The notes under the pieces: generated by a model
What the model was told of the DNA's origin: nothing
Databases searched by the model: none
What the model saw: the letters and a program-made list of their open reading frames with translations, nothing else
Assembly: GCA_964627195.1 (NCBI GenBank)
Contig: CAZVJU010000002.1
Coordinates: 29,892-93,891, forward strand
Reading direction: 5' to 3'
Length of the DNA: 64,000 nt
Source of the DNA: CAZVJU01 sp964627195
Lineage (GTDB): Bacteria; Patescibacteriota; Microgenomatia; UBA8517
Made by a program: the position numbers and the translations under genes
Part shown: in pieces, positions 39,823 to 49,684 of the stretch
How positions within the stretch are numbered: position 1 is the stretch's first letter
Layout: the number at the start of each line of letters is the position of its first letter

Positions 39823-42585
39823 ATGTCGGAAGAAAGAGAACAACCGGAGCAACAAGGACAAAGTAGGAAGAAACCTGAGGCAAGTAAAACTCAAGGATCG
39901 AAGAAAACTGCTGATGAAGGGAGAGTGGAGGGATCTGGGGAGGATGGAAAGGGCGATGGGGGCAATGAGCAGGATAAAAAGCCCGCCCAAAAAGAACCAC
40001 TAGAAGTAGTAGTAATAAGTGCACCTACAATAGAAACGAAGCTCGAAGATATTAAACAACAGATAGCAGAAAGCACCCTCGCAATTCTCAGGACACTAAG
40101 TCTTTCAGAGGCACAAAGAGCTTCACTTCGCGATAAATTAGCTGCACAAACATCTGGAAGTATTGATCAATTACAAGGTGAAAAGGGTGCCCTTGCAGCA
40201 ATCAAGGAATCGTTGAAGGATGCATCAGGCGATGTAGATAAAGGACTACTTCTCGATGCCCAACGCGAAATGACTAATGCTCTTAATCAATGGAGAGTTA
40301 CTCAGGAAGGAATGTCAGATGCTTTTACCCAATTTAAAGGTACTCAGGCTGATTTGAAAGAAACTCAGGAAGAAATGTTGAGAGCCTTTAATAGAATGAC
40401 CGGCGTACAGCAAAGATTATTAACTGCCCAGGAGTCCCAATTGCCACGAGCACTTCAAATACCCACAAGAGAAGTGGTAGCAATGCAGAAACTAAAAAGA
40501 GATGGAGTAGACTTAGAACAAATAACATGGAATGTAGTTGAGGCACGAGCTAAGTCAATGGAACTGCAGGAATATGAGAAAGAAGTAAGGGCCTGGTATA
40601 AAAGAACCATTCGGGAAATTGGTAAATTTAACGTCCAATTTGAAGAAAGGCCTCAGATTTTGTCTCCACTTCTTCTTGCAGTAACCCATTTGGAGTTGGA
40701 CCCCGAAACAAGAGCGCTTGGGGAGGAACTTCGAAAAGACCTCGATGCCCACCGTATCGATAAAGGTTTGGCGAGAGTATGGGACATAGCTCTTCCCGAT
40801 CAAATAGGGGGTGCTGCTTCTCAAATGCATATAAGTACTCTCAAGGTCCTTTTTACCTCCGGGGAAGACGTTATTGACCCTAAAACTGGCAAGAAAAAAC
40901 TATTTTTTAATTCTAAGGGGCAACCGGAAATAGATGAAAAGACAGGTGAGCAAAAAATTGAGAAGCGCTACAGGGTAGCAGAAAAATTCAGAGAGTTAGA
41001 AAAAAAAGGAAATGATATAGGACAGTTAAACGACCAAATAAATGAATTAAAGGTAGAAGAGCGTATAATCGCCGAGCAAAGAGATAAAAAAGGAAGATAT
41101 AAAAATCTTACTGCAGATGAACAAAGAGAACTAAAGAACTTGGTCGAAACAAGAAGGAAGCTCGAAAATCAAAAGAAAAAAAGAGTGACTGAAATTAATG
41201 AAAGCTACAGAGACGGAGGAGGTGTTAAGATAATTAAGGGATCAATGCTGGAGGCAACCCTCAAAGATAAAGGAGAACCTGTACCTGAAACAATACCCAT
41301 TACAGAAGGTGTTAAAGAATTAGAAAGGCAAAGAGCGGGTGTGGTAAAGCAAATAGCGGAGATAAAGGAAACCTTCTTGGAAAAGCCGCACACTGCCAGT
41401 GAACCTCGAGATGAAAAGAAAACAAAAGAAGTAAGGGACTATAAACTAAGGCGTTTAGAAGGTTTGAGAGCCAAAGAAAGAGAATACATGGAGCTAACGG
41501 ATGAAGACAAAGATTTATTAAAGAATCTTGAAACCGAATTCCGAGAATTAGTTCCACTACTTGAAACAATTGATACCATTGACAGAGAGCACGAAGATTT
41601 AGAGGATGATCGTCAGGCCATGATAACTGCAGGAGGTATACACCGATATAGTTTCCGGTCGGCGAGACAAGACATTTCTTACCTGACAGGCAACTTTTTT
41701 TCCTCAAGAGCTTTGCATTTGGCAAGCAGAGTCGAAGACCGATATCCATTGACAAAGGGTATCATAAACCCCATAGCAGGAAAATATAAAGGTGTGATGT
41801 TTAATTTCGGCGGGCAGGATTTTATGGAAAATCTGTTTCTTGGTAAGGCTAAAGTACAGGAAGAAGGTATTCCTAAAACTTCCGAAGGTCCTGATGTAAG
41901 GGAAGCTCTGACAAAAAGGGTTAAAGACAAAAAGTATCTTGCCAAGTTTCACATTAAATTAACTAAAAAGTCGAACGGAAAAGATGGAATTAACTTAGAA
42001 GACACGGAATTTGAAAATCCAGAGCTATGGGATAAGTTATTGACAGACTATGAAGTTGTAGACAACTGGTATGTAGCTGACCAAATTGACGAGTATACAA
42101 AAATTGACAAGGAATCAAGAGCAGTTATTTGGAAGGACGGATCATATTGGCAAGATCCGAATATAGATTCTTTTTTAAGTCAAAGGGGAACAATGACACA
42201 TATGAGCCAAGACGAGAAAAAGGCATTTTTCGGCGAGGAAGTTGATCGAACCATAGAGTGGTATAAACATGACAAATTTGCCGCTAGTGAAGCAGTAGAA
42301 GATCTCGAAATTTTTCCTGAGGGAGAAAAGTATATGCTGGTAGAAGAAGCTTCGAAGGCGGAAATGATTACAAATGCTTTTAGAGATAAGATGTTTACAG
42401 AACATCTTGACTTTCCAGGTTTTGGGTCACCCAGAGATAAAGCCCAGATGAAGATCTTTTTTGATAACTTGCTGGCTGCTTGGAGGTGGAAGCCAATGAG
42501 AAATCAGATTGCTCTTGATTCATTTTGGAATTTGTTAAAGAAAATGTTTGGTTATGCTTTTTCAGATGAAGTGGGAGGGCGGTAA
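39823..42585 (+). CDS. Long coiled-coil protein in the T4SS-like locus
   Basis: About 920 residues from ATG 39823; an upstream ATG at 39796 adds nine. Low-complexity charged N-terminus (MSEEREQPEQQGQSRKK), then long heptad-rich segments such as KLEDIKQQIAESTLAILRTL, a middle region rich in Lys/Glu coiled coil (about 400-620), and a more globular C-terminal third with NFGGQDFMENLFLG. No membrane helix or signal peptide. Opposite in direction to the T4SS genes but enclosed by them (VirB6-like on one side, prgI on the other). No family recognised; a cytoplasmic scaffold is a guess. Confidence 0.6.
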   Translation: MSEEREQPEQQGQSRKKPEASKTQGSKKTADEGRVEGSGEDGKGDGGNEQDKKPAQKEPLEVVVISAPTIETKLEDIKQQIAESTLAILRTLSLSEAQRASLRDKLAAQTSGSIDQLQGEKGALAAIKESLKDASGDVDKGLLLDAQREMTNALNQWRVTQEGMSDAFTQFKGTQADLKETQEEMLRAFNRMTGVQQRLLTAQESQLPRALQIPTREVVAMQKLKRDGVDLEQITWNVVEARAKSMELQEYEKEVRAWYKRTIREIGKFNVQFEERPQILSPLLLAVTHLELDPETRALGEELRKDLDAHRIDKGLARVWDIALPDQIGGAASQMHISTLKVLFTSGEDVIDPKTGKKKLFFNSKGQPEIDEKTGEQKIEKRYRVAEKFRELEKKGNDIGQLNDQINELKVEERIIAEQRDKKGRYKNLTADEQRELKNLVETRRKLENQKKKRVTEINESYRDGGGVKIIKGSMLEATLKDKGEPVPETIPITEGVKELERQRAGVVKQIAEIKETFLEKPHTASEPRDEKKTKEVRDYKLRRLEGLRAKEREYMELTDEDKDLLKNLETEFRELVPLLETIDTIDREHEDLEDDRQAMITAGGIHRYSFRSARQDISYLTGNFFSSRALHLASRVEDRYPLTKGIINPIAGKYKGVMFNFGGQDFMENLFLGKAKVQEEGIPKTSEGPDVREALTKRVKDKKYLAKFHIKLTKKSNGKDGINLEDTEFENPELWDKLLTDYEVVDNWYVADQIDEYTKIDKESRAVIWKDGSYWQDPNIDSFLSQRGTMTHMSQDEKKAFFGEEVDRTIEWYKHDKFAASEAVEDLEIFPEGEKYMLVEEASKAEMITNAFRDKMFTEHLDFPGFGSPRDKAQMKIFFDNLLAAWRWKPMRNQIALDSFWNLLKKMFGYAFSDEVGGR

Positions 42586-42597
42586 CCCTGGATTTAA

Positions 42598-44211
42598 TTA
42601 AGGCGCTCTCCGCCTGAAGAGTGATAATAGTGGTTCTACAGACCTTGTTTGAATCATTTTAGTAAAGGCATCTCGACGTGCATCACCCGTAGCTCCCCAA
42701 GCTGCACTGAAGGGATACGCAGCTACCCCAGCTCCGGCTCCGATTGCGGCTCCGATTGCGGCTCCGTAGGCGAATGGTCTACCTGAGACGGCGCTTTTAA
42801 TTATGTTAGATACATTTGGAATAAGAGTGATTACAACGAAACTACAAAAAAGCCAGACAAGGTCTAGGTCTTGTCCAAAAGGTAAAAATGGTGGTAACCA
42901 GGTAGAGTTACCTAGAGCTGCAGGATTAGGATTAAACGGTATTGCGCTTGCAAGCAATTGATCCATAAGCCAAAAATCCGGAAGGGCATTTGCTAAGAAA
43001 AGAAACGCAATAGCTAACATAGGACCAACTGCGGCAAAAACTGCCAAATGGCTTGCCAAATCCCTCAGCCATCCAGTAAAGCCTTTTCCGCCAAAAAGTC
43101 CGAACAATATGAGGATTGGGCCAACGGCGATAAGAAGGAGAAGTGCCACGTAGGTTTTGAGCAACATCCAACAGAGTCTAACAAGCATAATAATAAGAGC
43201 AATAGCGATTATGACGATAATAATCATCCATATAATTTCAGATAACCCTACAAGCGCTCCTACAAAACCCAGAAAATTAGAAATGAATGCATACCAACCG
43301 ACAACGAGGAAAGTCATGAAATAGAAAAACATTACTCCAAAGAGCCCTTGGCCAAGATTCGCTCCAGTGAGGTTGCTGTACATGTCAATCCAGCTTACGT
43401 TTCCGCCACCCGCAAAGGGACTCAGGACATATAACCCTGATTCTGAGAGAACTGCTGCGATAAGTCCAAGAACAACATACATTAGGTCGATCATAAACCC
43501 GGCTATTGCATACGAGAAGGTAATTAAAAGAAGCGTAATGATTACTTTTGGAATTGAAGACTGGACAGTGATGACGGTCTGAGGCGAGATTTTTACCCGG
43601 AACATAATCATAAATGCCATTGCAATAAGCGCGATAATGAGTAAAAAGTAAGTAACGTTTCGTACTGCTACCCATAGGGTTTGTATAGCGGTGGCTGCCT
43701 GGAAACCAAACCCTTGAGCTTTAACCTCCTCGACGAGTTTAAGTTTTGAGCCAAGACCCCTTATATATCCGATTCCTGAGGGCGATCTATCTCCTGAAAG
43801 AATGTGTTGTATAGGATTGGTGTAGTTTGCCAGAGCGCTATTTTGAGAAGTATCAAGACCTATTAATCCACCATCTATCAGAGCCTGAACAAAACTAACG
43901 AGAAGGGGAACGCAGTCGATAATCAACTGAGGCGTATTTGTGGCATTTCTCATAATGCATCCTATAAGGGTAGCGTCGCCGACAAGGTGGTTTGTAATGA
44001 AGGCTACCAGACCATAAATAACCCATTCTACTTGTGCTGCAGTATAGCGTTCTCCAAAGATCTCGTCAGGGTTGGTATCGTCATAAACCCGGGTATGCCA
44101 ATCAGTGTAATTTTGAAAATACCACGTGTTTTGAGCTTGAGCATAGGGGACAGATAGCGAAGTTAGAAGAAAAGCGGCGAGCACAAAAGATGCTAAAAGT
44201 TTTTTCAACAT
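42598..44211 (-). CDS. VirB6/TrbL-like polytopic T4SS membrane protein
   Basis: 537 residues: signal peptide (LLASFVLAAFLLTSLSVPYA), a periplasmic part, then seven or more membrane helices between about 175 and 450, with LLKTYVALLLLIAVGPILIL as the typical VirB6 helix pair, and an Ala/Gly-rich C-terminus. VirB6 forms part of the inner-membrane channel. The gene ends head-to-head with the coiled-coil gene, 12 bases apart. Confidence 0.8.
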   Translation of the reverse strand: MLKKLLASFVLAAFLLTSLSVPYAQAQNTWYFQNYTDWHTRVYDDTNPDEIFGERYTAAQVEWVIYGLVAFITNHLVGDATLIGCIMRNATNTPQLIIDCVPLLVSFVQALIDGGLIGLDTSQNSALANYTNPIQHILSGDRSPSGIGYIRGLGSKLKLVEEVKAQGFGFQAATAIQTLWVAVRNVTYFLLIIALIAMAFMIMFRVKISPQTVITVQSSIPKVIITLLLITFSYAIAGFMIDLMYVVLGLIAAVLSESGLYVLSPFAGGGNVSWIDMYSNLTGANLGQGLFGVMFFYFMTFLVVGWYAFISNFLGFVGALVGLSEIIWMIIIVIIAIALIIMLVRLCWMLLKTYVALLLLIAVGPILILFGLFGGKGFTGWLRDLASHLAVFAAVGPMLAIAFLFLANALPDFWLMDQLLASAIPFNPNPAALGNSTWLPPFLPFGQDLDLVWLFCSFVVITLIPNVSNIIKSAVSGRPFAYGAAIGAAIGAGAGVAAYPFSAAWGATGDARRDAFTKMIQTRSVEPLLSLFRRRAP

Positions 44212-44265
44212 AGTCTGTATATTTTATATTAGCACATATGTATACTTACTGCGCAACACTTATTT

Positions 44266-44754
44266 TTAGTTTTCGCAAAAGCTCAGATCATACGTTTTTC
44301 CTGCTTTGTCGGGATTCGCGAACGCCGGCGTGGTAATGTCAACAGTCAGTTTACAAGCTTCTTTTTCCGGAATGCTCAACTTATCCAAAAGATCTGCTTC
44401 GGCAATGGCTACGTATGTGTCGAAAGGGTAGCTGACGATAGATACAAAGAAAACGGTTTGGCTGGGAATATAAAAAATATGATAGTCCTTTGTGCGAGAA
44501 AGGGTTATGTAGCTTTGTTGATCAGCCCTTTCAATTCCATTTGTAAAGTCTTTCATTTTGACCCCCGAGATTTCAATAGTCTTTTCAGATTGTGAAGACT
44601 TGGAAGGTGGTGGTTTTACATCACGGTTTTGTCTTTTTATTATTTTAACTGCGACAAAGAGAAAAAGAATGAGAAACGTAAGAAGAATAACTATACTCAC
44701 GCTTTTATTTATACTACCTCGACTAGTGTTTTTTTTCATCTTTGTTATGGACAT
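44266..44754 (-). CDS. Membrane-anchored protein of the T4SS-like locus
   Basis: 162 residues: one N-terminal membrane helix (about 21-38), a short Pro/Ser linker, and an extracellular domain with YITLSRTKDYHIFYIPSQTV and two C-terminal cysteines. No family recognised. It overlaps the end of the lytic transglycosylase gene by 10 bases and precedes the VirB6-like gene, so it is probably a minor component of the same machine. Confidence 0.55.
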   Translation of the reverse strand: MSITKMKKNTSRGSINKSVSIVILLTFLILFLFVAVKIIKRQNRDVKPPPSKSSQSEKTIEISGVKMKDFTNGIERADQQSYITLSRTKDYHIFYIPSQTVFFVSIVSYPFDTYVAIAEADLLDKLSIPEKEACKLTVDITTPAFANPDKAGKTYDLSFCEN

Positions 44755-47396
44755 TGTGCGTCTACTGCTCCTCTGCAGGTTACGGTATATGCTGCCCAGG
44801 GTGTCCAGTTAGTGCCGCCTAAAGAGATTTGGGCAGCGTAAGCAGCATTATGCGCAGGATCAAAAAAGTAAGCAGCACATTGATCAGCGATTCCCTGGTC
44901 TAATACACTACAAGATATTGGACCCTGATTTTCACACCATGAGTAAGGGCATGAATATTGGAATGCGTCGGAGCACTGCACTGCTGGGGGGCCTGGGATT
45001 CGATGGGCCAGGAGATTAATTTGGAAAAGCCCGACACTGTAGTCAACCGATGTTCCCAAAAGACAACCGCAGTTAATCGCACTTGGGTTTCCGCCAGATT
45101 CGCGTGCGCAGATAATTGCCGCCTGATTTACATGACATCCGCTGAAAAATTGACCCAGGAACCCTGGACTACAAAAACCAGTTTGAGGTATTTCGCAGTC
45201 ACCCGAACCAACAACGGGTCCGGGAGGTGGCGGGGGAACAGCGCAGCTTCCTTCCCCGGTAATATTACCTAAAGGAGGAGGGCCCGAGACGCAACCTTGC
45301 CCAAAACCTTGCGGGCGAAGGGTTTTTTGAATGCAGTTGAGGAAATATTCATGAATTCCTCCGATATGGGGAAAATAGATCTCTGCTTGACTACCTGGAC
45401 TTCCAGTTCCTGCAAAAACCGGATCTCCTTGTAAACTGCGGTATACTGCATTCGTAACTGCAGGGATATCCCAAATCCGTCTTATTGGCCGACCTTCAAC
45501 GTCCTCAATTTGAGGAAAAAGTCTCCGAAAAACACTGGCCGGCCCGGCAACTAATTTTTTCCAAATATCATTTGCAAGTGGAGTTTTTGTTATGACTTGA
45601 AGGGCAATCGGAACCTGATTTGTACAAGTTTCAGTAGCATCCCAAGGATCATGATCTTGTTGGCAGCTTTCTGCACAAACGGTATTGTTATCCCCGCAAT
45701 AGAAAAGATTTCCTCCAGGTATGACACCAATACAATTTCTATACGCACTGGTAGGATAACATTCATTATTAGAAAAGTATAAAGTACAAAGAGTATTTGC
45801 TGGTAAATTTCCACAACCCCTTCCACAGATTTCGCCGCCGGCGCAATCAACTTGGCCATAGTTGACATTACAATAATCGACTCCACCGTGGCAGTCGACA
45901 TTTCCTGGTAGAGACCTGCACAATCTCCCCTCTCCAGGAATAGTAAATACGCAAGTTACCTGTGCGGAATAGGCAATTGACGCTGAAGCCTGAGTTCCAA
46001 AAAGCACATCTCCAGGGTTTGACCGGACTTCAAGGATATCGCAAAATGGATCTCGGGATACCGTTATAATATCTCCTTCTGGTTCCGTATTAAGAGGTAC
46101 TTGATCAGGAGCGTAGATTCTCTGAAAAAGATTTGCTAGTTCAAATCCCTCCTGCATATGGGGGAAGAAAAGGTTTCCCGGGACTTGGGAGAGGATGCTG
46201 GAGGAGAGTATAACTACATTACTTGAGAGTGGGGGTTGAAGTGAGTAACTACCAAATTCTACCTCTCCTTTTCTATCCTCAGTTGAGGAGAAGGGAATAT
46301 AGGAAAAAAGTTTTGAATTGTAGTTAGCTCTCCAATTTTGGTATGCGCTCCAGAAAGCTTGCCATGAGGTATAGGCTCGCCTTAAAGGTGGCAGTCTTGT
46401 TGCCCAGTAAGAGAGTCTAAGTATGTCTACACCACTATCCGGATAACAGTGGGTTGGCGCGCCGAGGGTGTGACAACCAATAATCTGGTCGTGTCTGATA
46501 TCTCCCGATTCGACTTTTTCGACTTCCTGAATTCGGCGGACAATCTGACTTTCCCAAGACAAAAGCCGTTTCAGTGGTCCTGAAAAATCGACAACCCTAC
46601 TTCTCCCGGCGACGGTAGTGGTGTCAGGAGGATCATATTCCGCGCGGCCGATAATGCCATTTAAGTACCAACTTACATACTCGTTTACTTTTTGGGCGTC
46701 TGTTACTGTTTCGTCCTGCAGGCGGCTATTGATGACTCTATATGAGTCTCCAGTATTACCAAGAGAAGGTTCGGTATAACCCATTATCGGAAGCTCGGTT
46801 CTATCAAGATCTATGACTATATCTTTGACTCTGTCAACGATAAAGGTACAGGTTTCCTGCGTCCCAGCGGCGTTGGGTACGCATTCGGCTGGAGTGCAGT
46901 CACCCGGGCCATTACAACCAAGATCAGGATATGGAATACAGGGAGGGTTTCTATTTGATACACATTGGCCATTTGAGTCGCATCGGGTACAAGCAATACC
47001 TATAGTAGGGGGTTGTTCTACAGAAGGGGTAATTGGTTGGCCTTCGAATCGATATTCCCAAGTAAAAGGGGGAACTCCTACAGAGGGAGAATAGACTTTT
47101 TGAATAATTATTTCGTCGATAAGAATAAAATCGTTTCCGCAAAAAAGAGCAAGGTCCGTAGCTTCGTCATTGCACGGGCTTGCTTGGTAAGGGCGGAGCG
47201 AATGGAACTCTTCTGGACGTCTCTCGTCGCAGGGAACTGGAGTTGGATAGGGAAATGGTGTGTAGGCCTGTGCACTTACATTATCAGGTATAATGGTTTT
47301 GAAGAATACTATTACTGACAAAAGAACTAAAAAAAATGTACCTATTTGTTTTTTAAGTGATGAGTATGAGCTGGACAGTAACATAGTATATTTCAC
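44745..47396 (-). CDS. Large secreted protein with C-terminal lytic transglycosylase (VirB1-like)
   Basis: 883 residues: signal helix (about 17-37), a long Cys-rich extracellular region with several CxxxC-type clusters (for example CGRGCGNLPANTLC), and an SLT/lysozyme-like end: catalytic Glu in CARESGGNPSAIN (about 766), SVGLFQINLL, and GGTNWTPWAAYT. VirB1-like enzymes open the peptidoglycan for pilus assembly. At this length it also resembles a tip or surface component. Unusual Cys content suggests disulfides outside the cell. Downstream of the pilin array. Confidence 0.75.
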   Translation of the reverse strand: MKYTMLLSSSYSSLKKQIGTFFLVLLSVIVFFKTIIPDNVSAQAYTPFPYPTPVPCDERRPEEFHSLRPYQASPCNDEATDLALFCGNDFILIDEIIIQKVYSPSVGVPPFTWEYRFEGQPITPSVEQPPTIGIACTRCDSNGQCVSNRNPPCIPYPDLGCNGPGDCTPAECVPNAAGTQETCTFIVDRVKDIVIDLDRTELPIMGYTEPSLGNTGDSYRVINSRLQDETVTDAQKVNEYVSWYLNGIIGRAEYDPPDTTTVAGRSRVVDFSGPLKRLLSWESQIVRRIQEVEKVESGDIRHDQIIGCHTLGAPTHCYPDSGVDILRLSYWATRLPPLRRAYTSWQAFWSAYQNWRANYNSKLFSYIPFSSTEDRKGEVEFGSYSLQPPLSSNVVILSSSILSQVPGNLFFPHMQEGFELANLFQRIYAPDQVPLNTEPEGDIITVSRDPFCDILEVRSNPGDVLFGTQASASIAYSAQVTCVFTIPGEGRLCRSLPGNVDCHGGVDYCNVNYGQVDCAGGEICGRGCGNLPANTLCTLYFSNNECYPTSAYRNCIGVIPGGNLFYCGDNNTVCAESCQQDHDPWDATETCTNQVPIALQVITKTPLANDIWKKLVAGPASVFRRLFPQIEDVEGRPIRRIWDIPAVTNAVYRSLQGDPVFAGTGSPGSQAEIYFPHIGGIHEYFLNCIQKTLRPQGFGQGCVSGPPPLGNITGEGSCAVPPPPPGPVVGSGDCEIPQTGFCSPGFLGQFFSGCHVNQAAIICARESGGNPSAINCGCLLGTSVDYSVGLFQINLLAHRIPGPPAVQCSDAFQYSCPYSWCENQGPISCSVLDQGIADQCAAYFFDPAHNAAYAAQISLGGTNWTPWAAYTVTCRGAVDAQCP

Positions 47397-47430
47397 TATT
47401 CCATTCTATGGCGGCCAACATATGGCTAAA

Positions 47431-47751
47431 TTAGAGTGCGATCCGAAAGTTCAGAATATTTGGTTGATTTGTAAATACCCTTATAAATACCAGAAAGAGA
47501 TACGCAAGAGCCAAAAGAACAATTCCGCCGATTGCGTATGTTAAGGTCCTTTTTGCTTGCTCGAGAGATTTGGGATCTCCGCCGGCTGTTATATATTGAA
47601 TGCCACCCCAAAGAAGCATTATAAAAAGAAGTATTCCGCCCAAACCCAGAAGTACTGCAAGAGTATTTTGGAAAATGCCTTCCAGGCCTTGTAATGTTGC
47701 AACGCCATTTACGTTTGTTACACCGGCTTGCGCAAGCAAAGCTTTATCCAT
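47431..47751 (-). CDS. T4SS pilin-like small protein 8
   Basis: 106 residues, two membrane helices around a conserved loop GIQYITAGGDPKSLEQAKRT. That loop (two helices flanking S/T-A-G-G-D-P-K followed by a basic helix) defines the T4SS pilin (VirB2/TrbC-like) family, all eight of which occur here. No signal peptide cleavage is obvious. It is the last of the array and has its own upstream region with repeated AGTTTG motifs. Confidence 0.78.
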   Translation of the reverse strand: MDKALLAQAGVTNVNGVATLQGLEGIFQNTLAVLLGLGGILLFIMLLWGGIQYITAGGDPKSLEQAKRTLTYAIGGIVLLALAYLFLVFIRVFTNQPNILNFRIAL

Positions 47752-47759
47752 TAACTAAG

Positions 47760-47900
47760 TGTAACCAAATGGAAAAGATATATCAATCGAATTCCAGTTT
47801 GCACGCAAACTGCGATTGTTATATATAAACAGCAAACCGCCGTTTTCACAAACTCTCGTTTGCAGATACAAACTCAAGTTTGTTGAGCATAGAGCAACCA
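47760..47900 (-). promoter_or_regulatory. Probable promoter region of pilin 8 with repeated GTTTG motifs
   Basis: Read leftward, the spacer has at least five copies of GTTTG (including GTTTGC-GT-GCAAAC and CAAACTTGAGTTTG palindromes) and an A/T-rich TTTATATATAAC that could serve as -10. A regulator-binding region is likely; no precise start can be fixed. Confidence 0.4.
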
Positions 47901-47937
47901 CAATTATTAGTTGAAAAAAAGATCTGTTAAAAACAAA

Positions 47938-47965
47938 AAACCCCACCTTTTGGTGAGGTAAGCAT
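47938..47965 (-). terminator. Terminator after pilin 7
   Basis: Leftward: ACCTCACC, AAAA loop, GGTGGGGT then a run of six T. It sits 14 bases behind the stop of the pilin at 47979, which separates that pilin from pilin 8. Confidence 0.8.
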
Positions 47966-47978
47966 TTCCTAGTTAAAA

Positions 47979-48332
47979 TTAACCAGGATACTGAGCGTTA
48001 GGAATTGTAAGTTGCAATATATTGATTCCGAAGAAGAGATTAACTAAGTTAATTATTGCCCAAGCCGCAAATACTATGACGAGTCCGATTAAAGCTGCAG
48101 TGATTTGACCTCGAGCTGCTTCTGTCTGACCTTTGTCACCACCCGAAGTAATGTATTTGATACCTCCCAAAACTAGCATGAAGAAAAAGACTAAAGCTGC
48201 GACAATAAGAACCAAAATAATTATTGCAGAAATAATACCGGCAATTGTTATATTGTTGAGTCCTGAAAATTGACCACCTGGTGATAAATTAATTGCGGCT
48301 TGAGCTAATACAGTTGAAAAAAGTGTTGTCAT
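47979..48332 (-). CDS. T4SS pilin-like small protein 7
   Basis: 117 residues: an N-terminal hydrophobic start, then two helices flanking GIKYITSGGDKGQTEAARGQ, the family loop. Its own promoter-length upstream spacer and a strong terminator make it a separate transcription unit, so it is a candidate for the most abundant (major) subunit; that is inference. Confidence 0.8.
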   Translation of the reverse strand: MTTLFSTVLAQAAINLSPGGQFSGLNNITIAGIISAIIILVLIVAALVFFFMLVLGGIKYITSGGDKGQTEAARGQITAALIGLVIVFAAWAIINLVNLFFGINILQLTIPNAQYPG

Positions 48333-48413
48333 GTTTTTATCGCTTTATTACTTTCTATTATGTGGATAAGCCAAATCCTTTGTCAAGTAGGAAAAAACAG
48401 GTTCAAATTCCAA

Positions 48414-49304
48414 CTACTGACAGTTACAGTACGTCCAGTTAGGTCGTTGGCCAGCACAAGGTACTACTGGTTCCCCAACGGCTGCTCCCCAATACGTCAT
48501 AACGCTACGGCAGGTACTACCAAAACTCTGTTCGCAGGTATCTCTACCCGGGTTCCAAGACCATCTCCATGTATCACTTGCGTTTGCATCTAAACCAACC
48601 GATACACAGTGTAGTCTAGGGTCAACTTGTTGACAGATTCCTGGTCTTCCCGGTAACCCTTCACAAGTCCAATTGCTTTCAGAATTTAGATAAATCCCTG
48701 CAGGCGGAGGGTAGAGAGTTGGAGTTGGTCCACCACAAACACAGGTGAAAGGATCTGTACATCGAGCTGAGGAACGAGGAATGCAGTTGTTATCTGTCAT
48801 TGATCCAAGGTCACATTGACACGTCCCGCTCGGAGTAAGGGTCGGGGTGGGACCGCCACCTGGAGGTGTCGGAGAACCACCACCACCTCCTCCTCCACCA
48901 CCTCCTCCTCCACCACCACCACCACCCCTGGGACAATTTATGCTGCTTGTTAGAGATATATTAAATGGGCCAACCGTTACCTGCCTTAAGCCAATTCCGA
49001 AGAAACATTCGACGAGATTCAAAATTGCAAAAAAGCCAAGAAGAAGAGTGATTCCAACTAACGCATTCGTGAGTTTACTTCGGGCTTGCTCCATCTGCAT
49101 TTTGTCCCCACCTGAGGAAATCCACTGAATAGCACCATAGATTAGATAGAAGACAAACACGATTACTCCAATTACAATTCCCATACTGATTAAAGCAGGT
49201 ATTAATCTGCCGAAAAATTGCGGACCAGTCAATAAGCCTAAGTTTCCTAACACAGGGTTTATCACATTTTGTGCAATTAATAGTGATGATATATGTGTTT
49301 CCAT
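48414..49304 (-). CDS. T4SS pilin-like protein 6 with poly-glycine linker and Cys-rich extension
   Basis: 296 residues. The first 120 are a pilin-like unit with AIQWISSGGDKMQMEQARSK between two helices. Then comes a run of 17 glycines, a Pro/Thr linker, and a C-terminal extracellular domain with about ten cysteines (CQCDLGSMTDNNC, CTDPFTCVCGG). The domain arrangement suggests an adhesive or tip subunit. Slippage-prone DNA codes the glycine run. Confidence 0.75.
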   Translation of the reverse strand: METHISSLLIAQNVINPVLGNLGLLTGPQFFGRLIPALISMGIVIGVIVFVFYLIYGAIQWISSGGDKMQMEQARSKLTNALVGITLLLGFFAILNLVECFFGIGLRQVTVGPFNISLTSSINCPRGGGGGGGGGGGGGGGGGSPTPPGGGPTPTLTPSGTCQCDLGSMTDNNCIPRSSARCTDPFTCVCGGPTPTLYPPPAGIYLNSESNWTCEGLPGRPGICQQVDPRLHCVSVGLDANASDTWRWSWNPGRDTCEQSFGSTCRSVMTYWGAAVGEPVVPCAGQRPNWTYCNCQ

Positions 49305-49309
49305 TTGAT

Positions 49310-49681
49310 TTATGGTAACCGGATTGCGTCGATCATTGCCCGCAGATTAAGAATATTGGGCAATCCCAGTATAGTTGAAATAAGACTCATAATAAACATG
49401 CCTGCGATAACTGCAATAAAACCAATAGCTCCTGTTGTGAGTTTACTTCTGGCATTGGCATAAGCAGCTTTATCACCACCGGAACCAATGATGCCGATAG
49501 CGCCGGTAATTAGCATAAACATAAAATAAAGTGCTGCGATAACTGTTAAAAGACCGATCGTAGTTGAAAGGACTTGGGCAAGCAAAACTGTGGCATCGCC
49601 ACCTGTACAATAACCTATCGTTCCTATACCACAGACGGGTGTACCGATTGGTTGTCTTGTTTGTGCCAGTAAGTAAATCAT
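49310..49681 (-). CDS. T4SS pilin-like small protein 5
   Basis: 123 residues: MIYLLAQTRQPIGTPVCG leader region, two helices around GIIGSGGDKAAYANARSKL. Follows pilin 4 by 3 bases, so they are probably one operon. Confidence 0.78.
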   Translation of the reverse strand: MIYLLAQTRQPIGTPVCGIGTIGYCTGGDATVLLAQVLSTTIGLLTVIAALYFMFMLITGAIGIIGSGGDKAAYANARSKLTTGAIGFIAVIAGMFIMSLISTILGLPNILNLRAMIDAIRLP

Positions 49682-49684
49682 TTT

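Noticed and set aside
48847..48960. CRISPR-like tandem repeat
   Set aside because: It is a short triplet tract coding glycine, without spacers; the heptamer arrays likewise have no spacer structure.
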